A stretch of DNA of 64,000 nucleotides from JAIXWP01 sp965247015 (GTDB lineage: Bacteria; Bacteroidota; Bacteroidia; Flavobacteriales_D; Sanyastnellaceae). Positions 54,527 through 62,674 of the stretch are shown one piece after another (position 1 is the first letter of the stretch; every line of letters starts with the position of its first letter). The stretch lies in assembly GCA_965247015.1 (NCBI GenBank), contig CBDFGG010000006.1, forward strand, positions 62,001-126,000, given 5' to 3'. The position numbers and the translations under genes were made by a program. Below the pieces are notes generated by a model, which had not been told where the DNA came from, made no database searches, and saw only the letters and a program-made list of their open reading frames with translations.

Positions 54527-55244
54527 GGTTCTGATATCCGATTAGTTTATGCTGAAGCATCGCGGAATAACCTTTTTTGATTACTTCAGGTGGTACCCCT
54601 TTATTAAAGCGATACATCGCAACAACATTGGCGAAATTAACGCGAAGCCAGGAGTTTTCCGCATACTTACGAGCGCTCACCATCACATCTTTTTGCACAA
54701 GTGTATATTTTTCACCCGTGATAGCGGAACGCTTCATCAAATCATACTCCTCCATCACAGTGTAGTACTCATTGAAACCATTCAATGCTTCAAAGTGTTT
54801 TTTTGTAATGAATATCGTTTGATCACCACCACGAAATGACTTGATATTAAAGCGAGTCATGAAAGAATTAAACTTCAAAATCCAGCGATCACTATCAAAC
54901 TTGAATCTAAAACCTCCTATCTGTGCGCCCTTGGTGACTTGAGCCAAGACTGATTCAAAACAGCAAAGTGGAGGAATGGTATCAGCATGAACGAAATAAT
55001 AAATTTCAGCTTGAGCAGCTTGAACTCCCAGATTAAGTTGATGCGCACGTGAACGAATTGGAGAATCGATCACTTTTACATTGTAATGCTTCGCGATTTC
55101 TCTCGTCTTATCAGTACTTTGTGCGTCCACAACGATAAATTCAACTCGACTAGATTGGTAGCACGAGTGCAAATGAGCTAACAGTTTCCCGATATGAAGC
55201 TCTTCGTTTAAGGTTGGTATGATGCATGTAATACTTGGAATCAT
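54513..55244 (-). CDS. Family 2 glycosyltransferase (TIGR04283-type)
   Basis: A 243-residue cytoplasmic GT-A glycosyltransferase. It has the nucleotide-sugar site ITCIIPTLNEELHIGKLLAHL, FIVVDAQSTDKTREIAK, the family hallmark RSRAHQLNLGVQAAQAEIYYFVHADTIPP with the metal-binding motif in HADT, GGFRFKF, and later GGDQTIFITKKHF with EEYDLMKR. The SRAHQLN-x-G plus HADT pair marks TIGR04283, a family known from radical-SAM/selenodomain neighbourhoods and arsenosugar gene sets; neither is visible here. The acceptor is unknown. It overlaps the DUF423 gene. Confidence 0.88.
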   Translation of the reverse strand: MIPSITCIIPTLNEELHIGKLLAHLHSCYQSSRVEFIVVDAQSTDKTREIAKHYNVKVIDSPIRSRAHQLNLGVQAAQAEIYYFVHADTIPPLCCFESVLAQVTKGAQIGGFRFKFDSDRWILKFNSFMTRFNIKSFRGGDQTIFITKKHFEALNGFNEYYTVMEEYDLMKRSAITGEKYTLVQKDVMVSARKYAENSWLRVNFANVVAMYRFNKGVPPEVIKKGYSAMLQHKLIGYQNHEKS

Positions 55245-55319
55245 AAAATTCTTAGAAACTAATATGAGTTATCTTTCGTATCTCATACCTACGATGTAAA
55301 AGTAATTAAAGAAAAAAAT

Positions 55320-56066
55320 ATGCGTCATTTTTTTATACTCCTTTGTTGTGTAATGATCTTGAGCTGCGATGCTCAAAAGATTCCAACCAACTCAAGTCCT
55401 GTTAGCCATGATATTTGGAATGGTCTTCTGAAAAAATATGTAGATGCTAATGGGCACGTCAATTATAAAGGTTTTAAATCAGAACAAGCACAGCTCGAAA
55501 AATATCTGGATATCTTAAGAGCAGCACATCCTAACACCGAAAAGTGGAGTAAGGACGAGCGCCTCGCCTATTGGATCAACGCTTACAATGCCTTTACCGT
55601 AGAACTCATCGTAAAAAATTATCCTTGTAAATCGATCAAAGATCTAGGAGGTGCTATATACAAAGTAAACACACCTTGGGATATTAAGTTTATTACCATT
55701 CAAGGCATCACTTATGATTTGAATAACATCGAACATGGTATTATTCGTAAAGAATTCAATGAACCACGCATTCACTTTGCTGTGAATTGTGCTTCGGTCT
55801 CTTGTCCTATTTTAAGAAATGAGGCATTTGTGGCCTCACGCCTTAATGAGCAATTGGACGACCAAGCGAGAAAGTTCATTAATGATAAGTCCAAAAACAA
55901 TATCTCTGCAAACAGTGCTCAGTTGAGTAAGCTCTTCACTTGGTTCAAAGGCGACTTCACTACGAAAGGCTCATTGGTAGCTTTCATCAATAAGTACAGC
56001 GCTGTTAAGCTCAGTGAAAAAGCAAAGCTTGACTACCTAGAGTACAATTGGAATTTGAATGAATAG
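55320..56066 (+). CDS. DUF547 domain lipoprotein
   Basis: A 248-residue protein with a lipoprotein signal (FFILLCCVMILSC; lipid on Cys16) followed by the DUF547 domain: NGLLKKYVDANGHVNYKGFK, DERLAYWINAYNAFTVELIVKNYPCKSIKDLG, LNNIEHGIIRKEFNEPRIHFAVNCASVSCPILRNEAF. The WINAYNA and CASVSCP motifs are the family signatures. DUF547 proteins are often near glutaredoxin- or envelope-linked genes, but no activity is known. It starts 75 bases from the divergent glycosyltransferase gene. Confidence 0.9.
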   Translation: MRHFFILLCCVMILSCDAQKIPTNSSPVSHDIWNGLLKKYVDANGHVNYKGFKSEQAQLEKYLDILRAAHPNTEKWSKDERLAYWINAYNAFTVELIVKNYPCKSIKDLGGAIYKVNTPWDIKFITIQGITYDLNNIEHGIIRKEFNEPRIHFAVNCASVSCPILRNEAFVASRLNEQLDDQARKFINDKSKNNISANSAQLSKLFTWFKGDFTTKGSLVAFINKYSAVKLSEKAKLDYLEYNWNLNE

Positions 56067-56092
56067 CTAACAGCTATAATGGTATAAGTTGC

Positions 56093-56100
56093 TATATTTG
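56093..56100 (+). promoter_or_regulatory. -7 element for the PorE-like giant gene
   Basis: TATATTTG is an exact match, giving a predicted leader of about 155 bases before the ATG at 56261. The leader contains a 28-codon open frame (56160-56246) of unknown meaning and no visible T-run terminator. Confidence 0.5.
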
Positions 56101-56260
56101 ATGTGCAGAATTGGGAAAAACGTACCAAATTGTAACCCAATAAGATTAGTTCCGTTAAAATGAGTGTGTTCGATGCTTTGACAAGGAACCTTGCAGAGAA
56201 CACAAATGAATACAGACCGCCTCACAAGCGGAAAACGGAAGTCTAATTTGATCTAAGCGC

Positions 56261-59200
56261 ATGAAACGCACAACACTGGTCATCACCCTATGGGCCATGT
56301 TTGTAGCAGCTGCCTCAGCCCAAAAAGCTGGTAGTGAGCAACAACTTGCCAAAGAAGCCAATGAGCTTTTTGCTTCAGAAAATTTTCTGAAAGCATACCC
56401 GCTCTACTCTCAATTGGTTTCATTGTATCCGCAAAATGCGGAATACAGCTATCGCTTTGGCGCTTGTGCCATCTATAGCGATCCCGACAAAACAAAAGCG
56501 ATTCAATTTCTTTCTTCTGCTTCGAAGCGTGAAGTGAAAGATCCCCTCGTGTGGTATTACCTAGGTAAAGCCTATCACTTGAACTATCAGTTTAAGGATG
56601 CGGTAAAAGCCTATGAAACATTCGTTACCAACGCCGATCCTAAACTGACGGCGAAGATGAATGCACAACGAGAAATTGAAACATGCATCTACGGATCAAA
56701 CCTTCTATCGAATATTAAAGATGTTGTTGTCATCAACAAAACTGAAACAGATAAGTCCGACTTCTTCCGCTATATGAACCTTGATGGAATTGGTGGAAAA
56801 ATTTTAACTCTTCCAGAAGAATTACAATCTAAGCTCGATCAGAAATCTTCTACTAAAGGTGTCATTCATTACCCAGGTAATTCTACAACCATTTATTTTT
56901 CAAGCTATGGAGTTGATGGAAGCACTGGAAAGGACATTTACAAAGCAAATATTCTTCCTGACGGAAAATTCAGTAAAGCTGAAAAAGTAAAAGGTGGAGT
57001 AAATACAAAATACGATGAAGACTATTGCTTCCTTCATAGCAATGGTAAGACTTTATACTTTGCGTCTAAAGGACATAACAGCATGGGTGGCTATGACATC
57101 TTTAGAAGTGAAATGGATAAAGCAGGCAACTTTGGACCTGCAATCAATTTGGATTTCGCAATCAATACTCCTGATGACGATATATTCTATATCGCAGACT
57201 CATTAAATCAACGCGCTTATTTCGCCAGTGGTCGCACAAGTGATCAAAACCACTTGCATGTCTATAATGTAATGGTACAAGGAATTCCTCTCCAAGTGGT
57301 TTACTTGAAGGGTGATTTCGTTTCGGATATTGACGCTGAGCAAAAGAATGCGACTATTCAAGTAAGAGATGAAATGAGCGGCCGTGTCATCATGGAAAAC
57401 TCTACTAACTCTAACTCTGGTGCATATACTTTATATGTTCCGAAAAGTGGGGACTATAAATACTATGTGAAGACCGAAAATAGTCCTGTAATTCACGAAG
57501 CACGTGTAAGCATTCCAGCTTTTGATAAGCCAGTAGCATTGCGCCAGCAAATCAGATTGGTGAAAGAAAATGGTCAAGAGAAACTAATCGTAAATAATTA
57601 TTTCGATGAAATTCTAAATGAAGATATCTCGGCACTTGCAGCAGAAATGCTTCGTAAAAAAGCAGGTCTCGAGGTTAGTGATTCGGCTACACAGGATGTG
57701 GTTGCTCAAGCAACAGGTGCACAAGAAAATTTATCTGTAGAAAAAACAATGACCAATGCTGCATTATCTGCTGGTTTTGGTGATGGTCAAACGATAGATG
57801 TGATTGCGGCAAACATGGAAAAGGAATACGCTACAATCGTTTCTTTCGTCCAAGAATCAGATACGAAGTATAACAATACATACGCTTACGCACTAGATAA
57901 ACAAAGAAAGGCAGAAGAATTAACAACTAAAGCAGAACAGCTCCGCGCTTCCACTTCTGGTTATACTTCTGATGAAGATGTTGTTAAGCTTCGTGAATCA
58001 TTGAAGCTGTTACGTGAAGCACGTGAATTGAGAACAGAAGCTGCTGGGGCAATTCTCGCTGCAGAAAATGTCAAAGCTTTTAAAGATAAAGAAGCTTCAA
58101 GAGCAGCTGCTTTGAAACAAAATATTGATGATGTAAGAAAAGCCGAAGCAGAGCAAAACTTTGATTTAGCACTTACAGAATTACAAGCTGAAAAGTCTCG
58201 AATCGTGGAACTGCGCGCTGGAACTGGCGACCCATTGGGTGATTTAAAATCGAAGTCTACAGTAAAAGAGCAAGCCTTGCACTCTGCTGAAGATAAGCTT
58301 TTGAACTTAAGAAATGAAGAGAAGGAGTTAATCAAAGCAGTAACTGCTTCACAGGAAAAACTTGCTGGAGCAAAAAAGAACTCTGAAAAGGCTGCCGCTG
58401 AAACAGAATATGCAAATGCAAAAAGTGATCTTGAGTCTATCCAAAGAGGAATTGTAAGACAAAATGAAATTGCAAACGCACTAGGAGAAGAAGCCCGCAG
58501 AGCAGCAGAAGCTGTGGTAATTTTTGAAAAATTATTGGCGGACTCTAATCTAGGAATGACTGCTGAACAAATCGTAAAGCTCGATGCAAATCAAATGTCT
58601 TCTATCACCATGAAGGTCGATGCATTGGATGCGCGATTTGAGAAATTAGCAATCAATGATGAGCAAACACTTGCTTTGATTGGTGAAAGCGAAATCGATG
58701 AATCTAGAACAGACCGATTGGACATAGCGATTTCTTCTACATTATCAGAAGAAAAGAAGCCTGAAAATGCGACATCAAATGAATCGAACAATAATTCTCG
58801 TGAAAATGTAGCCACCACAGCAAATAGCAGTGATGTCAATAATGCTTCTGGAGTTAACACTACAGGAAACAACTCGTCATCGGATAATAACATTGCTGCA
58901 GAAAACACTAATCGTTCAAATAATGAAGTTGCCCCTGCTGCAGTGAAAAGCGCCCAAACACTTCGCATGGATACAGATGCTACCTTGGCGAAAGTGAATA
59001 CGAATACTCCTGAGGCGTTGGCTGCAAAGCGCATGATCCTTGGCAGTACACTACAAAACACTGAAGATCGAATTGAAGAAATTCAGAAAAAAAGAAGAGC
59101 TGGAATTACGGTTGAAGAAAGACAAGAACTCGAAAATCTTATTGCTCTTCGCAATGAAATGAATGAAAAAATCGGAACCACTACCGCTCCTACTCTAACA

Positions 59201-61735
59201 TCTGATAAAGTGAAAGTAGTTGCTACCAGTGTAAACCCTGATTATATCACGAAGCTTCAAGATATCGAGAATGCAGAAGGAACTGAATTAGATCGTACGC
59301 TAGAGAAAATCAATCTTCAAAAACAAACGATTGAAGACTTGAAAAAAGCACGTCAGCAAAATGCTGAAGTTGCGATGAATAGCGCAAATGCAACTGATTT
59401 AACAACAGCAGGTGCAAAGGACAAAGAACTAGAAGCGGCAATTATTTCCTTAGAAAAAGAAATTAATGATGTTAATACTTATAAAGCTGCATTTGATTTA
59501 GAGAATAAAGAAATCTTGGAATCAGCGGGTACTCGCGAAAAATTAGAGAATCAGATTGCATTGACCCAATCTTACATGAATACTCTTGAAGCGCTTGAAG
59601 CTGAAAAGCAAGAAGAATTAGCACTTTCTACCGATTTAACTCAGGGCGAAAAAATCCGCACTCAAATCGGTGAGATTAAAAAAGAATATCAGATTGCCGA
59701 AACAAAATTGAGCAGCTATGAAAGCGATCTAAGACTTACAGCTTCCGCATCAGAGCCCGCTCCTACTCAAGTATCTCCCATTGACTCTGTAGCAGTAAAT
59801 GCGGCCGCTCAAAACAATACAGCATCGAATAGCAATCAAAACCTTGAAGACGTTATCGAAGCAGATAATGTAACTTCTACTGATGTTGCAGAAAATCAAC
59901 CAGCAACCTCTACCCCATCTTCTGAAGAAGATCCTGCTATCAAAGTATCTAAAGATGCAGGAATATTGAAAGATATCATGAAGCCTAAAGTAGAATCAGA
60001 ATCTATTTTTGCTTACGAAACCGGCATCATCGAATATCTTGGTGTGGAGCACCCAGAGATCGGTTCGAAATTGAAAGAACAAGAAAAAATCAAAGAAATT
60101 CAAAACGAAATTCTATTGATCGAAGGTGAAGTTGAGAATGAGACAAACGCAGCAAAGCAAAAGAAATTAGACCGCCAAGCTGAAGATTTATATTTCAAGC
60201 GTGCGCGTCTTGAAATCATCAATGCAACTGTTATTGGTGAGATGGCGAAAGCTGAATTCGAAAAATTGACTGCCGAGGTAGATCAGCTCAATACTGAAAA
60301 TCAAGAAGACCTCAATAGCAGAACGATGCTTCGTGATGAAGTGCAAAAGAACTATTCTAATGCGAAGTCTCTCTACGAAGAAGCGCAAGCTTTAAGAGAG
60401 AAGGCTGGTCCCGTAGTGGACGATTTAGAAAAGGCAGATTACTATCGTCAGGCATTTGCTAAAGAACAATTAGCATTTGAATTGATGAAGCAAATCAAGG
60501 ATATTCATGGTAACATGGACATGCTACTCACTTACGATGATCAAGAGTTGACCGAACTTCGTTATGGCAATCCAGCAAACGTAAAGCGCGGTGTATCGAA
60601 GGAAGCCACTGCTAACACTGGTGTGGCTAGTAGCAACACCAGCATTACTTCAGAAACACCAAGTGCGTCTTCGACTACAACGACTAGTGAAGGTGATGTG
60701 GCTGTCGTAAAAACATCGGTTCGTGCATCTGAAACAAACCCCGAGGCAGTGAAGTCTGCTGGATCTTCAAATACATCAGTTGCATCTGAAACTCCTGTGG
60801 CGACAACTAGTACCACTGCTCCAACAAGACCTATTGCTCCTGCTACTCCAGCTTCACCAGTTGATCCTGGATTCTATGGAGATGACGAAGCAAACTCATA
60901 TTTCTTCAATACTCCAGATGTATTGACCAAGAATCTTTTTGTGAGAACAAGCAGAGCAGTATACAGCGAAGAGCGTCCGATTCCAATGAATCCAGAAATG
61001 CCGAAAGGAGTTTATTACTGCGTTCAAATTGGAGCATTTAGAAATGCAATTCCACAAAATCTATTCGATGAATTCGCTCCTCTCATTGGTGAAAAGAATG
61101 CAGCAGGTATCACGAGATACACAGCAGGTTTCTTCTTGAACTTCGAAAATGCTGATCAAGTAAAATTAGAGATTCGCAGAATGGGTTATAGTGATGCCTT
61201 CGTAGTGGCATATCGCGATGGTAAGCGTATTCCAATGTATGAGGCTATAGCTATCACCGATGGAGATGCTGCCTTAGCTTCACTTGAAAAAGAATACATC
61301 TATGGCGATGGCGGTGCAGCTCCAGTAGCTAAAACACCAGCTGTTACAAGCGCTCCAGCATCTTCAGAAACAAGCCGTGAAGACCGCAATACAAACTACT
61401 ATAAAGGAACTCCAAATGCGGTTCCAGCCATTCAAGTGGAAACAGTGAGCGGATTATTCTACACAGTGCAGGTGGGAGTGTACAGCAAGCCTGTTCCATC
61501 AGCTAGCTTGAAAAATATTTCTCCTGTAAATAGTGAGTTGACTTCTACAAAGAAGATTAGATACACTTCTGGAATCTATAACAACCTCCAAGCAGCAGTA
61601 GATCAAAGAAACCAAGCAAAAGAACTTGGAATCAATGATGCCTTCATCACTGCATACTATAATGGTAAGCGCATCACGCTTTCTGAAGCTGACCGCTTGC
61701 TCAAAGAAAATGGTAATACGATCCTTGTCAAATAA
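56261..61735 (+). CDS. PorE-like TPR/PD40 envelope protein with long coiled coil and two C-terminal SPOR-like domains
   Basis: An 1824-residue protein. In order: signal peptide (1-20, ending SAQ); TPR-like repeats (about 25-135, e.g. ELFASENFLKAYPLYSQLVSLYPQN); PD40 beta-propeller blades (about 195-330, with IYFSSYG, YFASKGHNSMGGYDIFRSEMD); a carboxypeptidase-regulatory-like fold (about 350-430); a long charged, alanine-rich coiled coil with Asn/Ser linkers (about 440-1560); then two related SPOR-like domains (about 1579-1665 and 1728-1820), recognised by CVQIGAFRN, VQVGVYSKP, ITRYTAGFFLN, IRYTSGIYNN and DAF-x-x-AY-x-(D/N)GKRI. TPR-PD40-CRD is the order of the T9SS protein PorE, whose OmpA peptidoglycan anchor is missing here. 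I infer a periplasmic scaffold that binds glycan strands; T9SS link unproven. Confidence 0.85.
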   Translation: MKRTTLVITLWAMFVAAASAQKAGSEQQLAKEANELFASENFLKAYPLYSQLVSLYPQNAEYSYRFGACAIYSDPDKTKAIQFLSSASKREVKDPLVWYYLGKAYHLNYQFKDAVKAYETFVTNADPKLTAKMNAQREIETCIYGSNLLSNIKDVVVINKTETDKSDFFRYMNLDGIGGKILTLPEELQSKLDQKSSTKGVIHYPGNSTTIYFSSYGVDGSTGKDIYKANILPDGKFSKAEKVKGGVNTKYDEDYCFLHSNGKTLYFASKGHNSMGGYDIFRSEMDKAGNFGPAINLDFAINTPDDDIFYIADSLNQRAYFASGRTSDQNHLHVYNVMVQGIPLQVVYLKGDFVSDIDAEQKNATIQVRDEMSGRVIMENSTNSNSGAYTLYVPKSGDYKYYVKTENSPVIHEARVSIPAFDKPVALRQQIRLVKENGQEKLIVNNYFDEILNEDISALAAEMLRKKAGLEVSDSATQDVVAQATGAQENLSVEKTMTNAALSAGFGDGQTIDVIAANMEKEYATIVSFVQESDTKYNNTYAYALDKQRKAEELTTKAEQLRASTSGYTSDEDVVKLRESLKLLREARELRTEAAGAILAAENVKAFKDKEASRAAALKQNIDDVRKAEAEQNFDLALTELQAEKSRIVELRAGTGDPLGDLKSKSTVKEQALHSAEDKLLNLRNEEKELIKAVTASQEKLAGAKKNSEKAAAETEYANAKSDLESIQRGIVRQNEIANALGEEARRAAEAVVIFEKLLADSNLGMTAEQIVKLDANQMSSITMKVDALDARFEKLAINDEQTLALIGESEIDESRTDRLDIAISSTLSEEKKPENATSNESNNNSRENVATTANSSDVNNASGVNTTGNNSSSDNNIAAENTNRSNNEVAPAAVKSAQTLRMDTDATLAKVNTNTPEALAAKRMILGSTLQNTEDRIEEIQKKRRAGITVEERQELENLIALRNEMNEKIGTTTAPTLTSDKVKVVATSVNPDYITKLQDIENAEGTELDRTLEKINLQKQTIEDLKKARQQNAEVAMNSANATDLTTAGAKDKELEAAIISLEKEINDVNTYKAAFDLENKEILESAGTREKLENQIALTQSYMNTLEALEAEKQEELALSTDLTQGEKIRTQIGEIKKEYQIAETKLSSYESDLRLTASASEPAPTQVSPIDSVAVNAAAQNNTASNSNQNLEDVIEADNVTSTDVAENQPATSTPSSEEDPAIKVSKDAGILKDIMKPKVESESIFAYETGIIEYLGVEHPEIGSKLKEQEKIKEIQNEILLIEGEVENETNAAKQKKLDRQAEDLYFKRARLEIINATVIGEMAKAEFEKLTAEVDQLNTENQEDLNSRTMLRDEVQKNYSNAKSLYEEAQALREKAGPVVDDLEKADYYRQAFAKEQLAFELMKQIKDIHGNMDMLLTYDDQELTELRYGNPANVKRGVSKEATANTGVASSNTSITSETPSASSTTTTSEGDVAVVKTSVRASETNPEAVKSAGSSNTSVASETPVATTSTTAPTRPIAPATPASPVDPGFYGDDEANSYFFNTPDVLTKNLFVRTSRAVYSEERPIPMNPEMPKGVYYCVQIGAFRNAIPQNLFDEFAPLIGEKNAAGITRYTAGFFLNFENADQVKLEIRRMGYSDAFVVAYRDGKRIPMYEAIAITDGDAALASLEKEYIYGDGGAAPVAKTPAVTSAPASSETSREDRNTNYYKGTPNAVPAIQVETVSGLFYTVQVGVYSKPVPSASLKNISPVNSELTSTKKIRYTSGIYNNLQAAVDQRNQAKELGINDAFITAYYNGKRITLSEADRLLKENGNTILVK

Positions 61736-61761
61736 AACAGATCATTAGACTTCTGTAGACG

Positions 61762-61796
61762 AAAATCCCTGGCAAACGTGCCGGGGATTTTTTTTA
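61762..61796. terminator. Terminator after the PorE-like gene
   Basis: Thirteen-base arms (61762-61774 and 61779-61791) with one T-G wobble, loop AACG, then T-run. The mirrored A-run may also end the convergent helix-turn-helix gene. Confidence 0.85.
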
Positions 61797-61810
61797 AGAG
61801 AATATTTTAT

Positions 61811-62347
61811 TCAGCCTACTAATCCTTGCCAGCTAACTTCTTTTTTAACCTTTTTCTTCCAAATAGATTCATTGTTTATAAATGAATTCATCAAGTCCTT
61901 ATGAAAAACTGCCAACCATAGCTCTTCTTTGAATGAAGGAATGTCATTAGTAACTTTGCTAGAGTGCATCATTAACTTATATAAAAATTCTTTACTAGGC
62001 TCTCTCCTTCCACTTAACAAATGACTGAGTACTACAGGAGATATCCCAAGATCATTCGCAAAATCAATCTTTTTAACATAAAGAATGATCTGATAAGCAT
62101 TTAGAAAAGAATGAAAGTTATTAGATGGTACTGATTTCTTTGATTTCACATAACTCTCCATTTGTAATTTTAATTGAAGTAGTCGAGCTCTAATTACTTC
62201 CTTTTGGGGTGCTTTTTTGAGACGTGCCAATCTTGCTTCCATTAAAGCAATTGATTCTTTTAACTTGTCCTCTTCTGATAAATATCTCGAATCAAAACTA
62301 TCAATGGAATTTTTTCTTGTGTTTTTTTTTAGTTTATTCATATTCAT
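61811..62347 (-). CDS. XRE-type helix-turn-helix protein, probable antitoxin-like autoregulator
   Basis: A 178-residue protein. Residues 1-65 are charged and helical, predicted coiled coil (EEDKLKESIALMEARLARLKKAPQKEVIRARLLQLKLQMES). About 70-130 contains an XRE-type DNA-binding domain: VKKIDFANDLGISPVVLSHLLSGRREPSKEFLYKLM, where SPVVLSHLLSGRREP is the recognition helix. A roughly 45-residue aromatic C-terminal tail follows. It is the second gene of a pair, overlapping the 87-residue gene by 14 bases. Both lie behind the 48-bp inverted repeat, so it likely represses its own promoter. This order (small gene, then HTH gene) resembles HigBA-type toxin-antitoxin loci, though the partner is not recognisably a toxin. 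Confidence 0.75.
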   Translation of the reverse strand: MNMNKLKKNTRKNSIDSFDSRYLSEEDKLKESIALMEARLARLKKAPQKEVIRARLLQLKLQMESYVKSKKSVPSNNFHSFLNAYQIILYVKKIDFANDLGISPVVLSHLLSGRREPSKEFLYKLMMHSSKVTNDIPSFKEELWLAVFHKDLMNSFINNESIWKKKVKKEVSWQGLVG

Positions 62348-62597
62348 TGATTAAGTCTATTAATTCAGGTACTTCAATGCTCAATACTTGTCCAGTAATT
62401 TTCATTTTGTATTTCTGAATGTAGTGTTTTGTCAAAATAGTCTTAGGACGCAGTGAAATATATACTTCGAATGAAGCTTCTTCATTCCAATCAAAAATAA
62501 AATCATCTTCAACAAGTAAATCTTGGTTCAGATAATCGAACTTTGAAAATTCAACTGCGCATAGCTCTCCACTCTTTCTTTCTAATACAAACATCAT
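62334..62597 (-). CDS. 87-residue protein of unknown family, first gene of an HTH two-gene module
   Basis: I do not recognise this family. The 87-residue, acidic protein (MMFVLERKSGELCAVEFSKF...) has two methionines at the start, so 62597 or 62594 could be used. Predicted strands alternate with short helices, and there is no signal peptide or membrane segment. It lacks RelE/HigB- or Fic-type motifs (no clear basic catalytic patch). It overlaps the helix-turn-helix gene by 14 bases and its start lies 19 bases from the -7 element within the inverted repeat. By position it may be a toxin or a small partner of the HTH protein; this is inferred only from order and overlap. Confidence 0.7.
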   Translation of the reverse strand: MMFVLERKSGELCAVEFSKFDYLNQDLLVEDDFIFDWNEEASFEVYISLRPKTILTKHYIQKYKMKITGQVLSIEVPELIDLINEYE

Positions 62598-62611
62598 TCT
62601 AGTCTTTCAGC

Positions 62612-62659
62612 TTTACAAAAATAGTAAATACTTCTTTAAGTATTTACTATTTTTGTAAA
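62612..62659. promoter_or_regulatory. 48-bp perfect inverted repeat with two nested operator-like sites
   Basis: Two 22-base arms (62612-62633 and 62638-62659) are exact complements across a 4-base CTTT spacer. Each arm contains its own small dyad TTTAC-N7-GTAAA, centred at 62620 and 62651, 31 bases apart, close to three helical turns. The left dyad overlaps the -7 element of the two-gene module. It lies between the stop of the propeller gene and the module start, so it could also act as a terminator for the propeller gene. Confidence 0.75.
62616..62623 (-). promoter_or_regulatory. -7 element of the two-gene HTH module
   Basis: TATTTTTG on the minus strand is an exact TAnnTTTG match, 19 bases before the 87-residue gene. 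The dyad symmetry creates the same element on the plus strand at 62648-62655, so both directions may fire. Confidence 0.5.
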
Positions 62660-62674
62660 TAAATACCTGATAGA

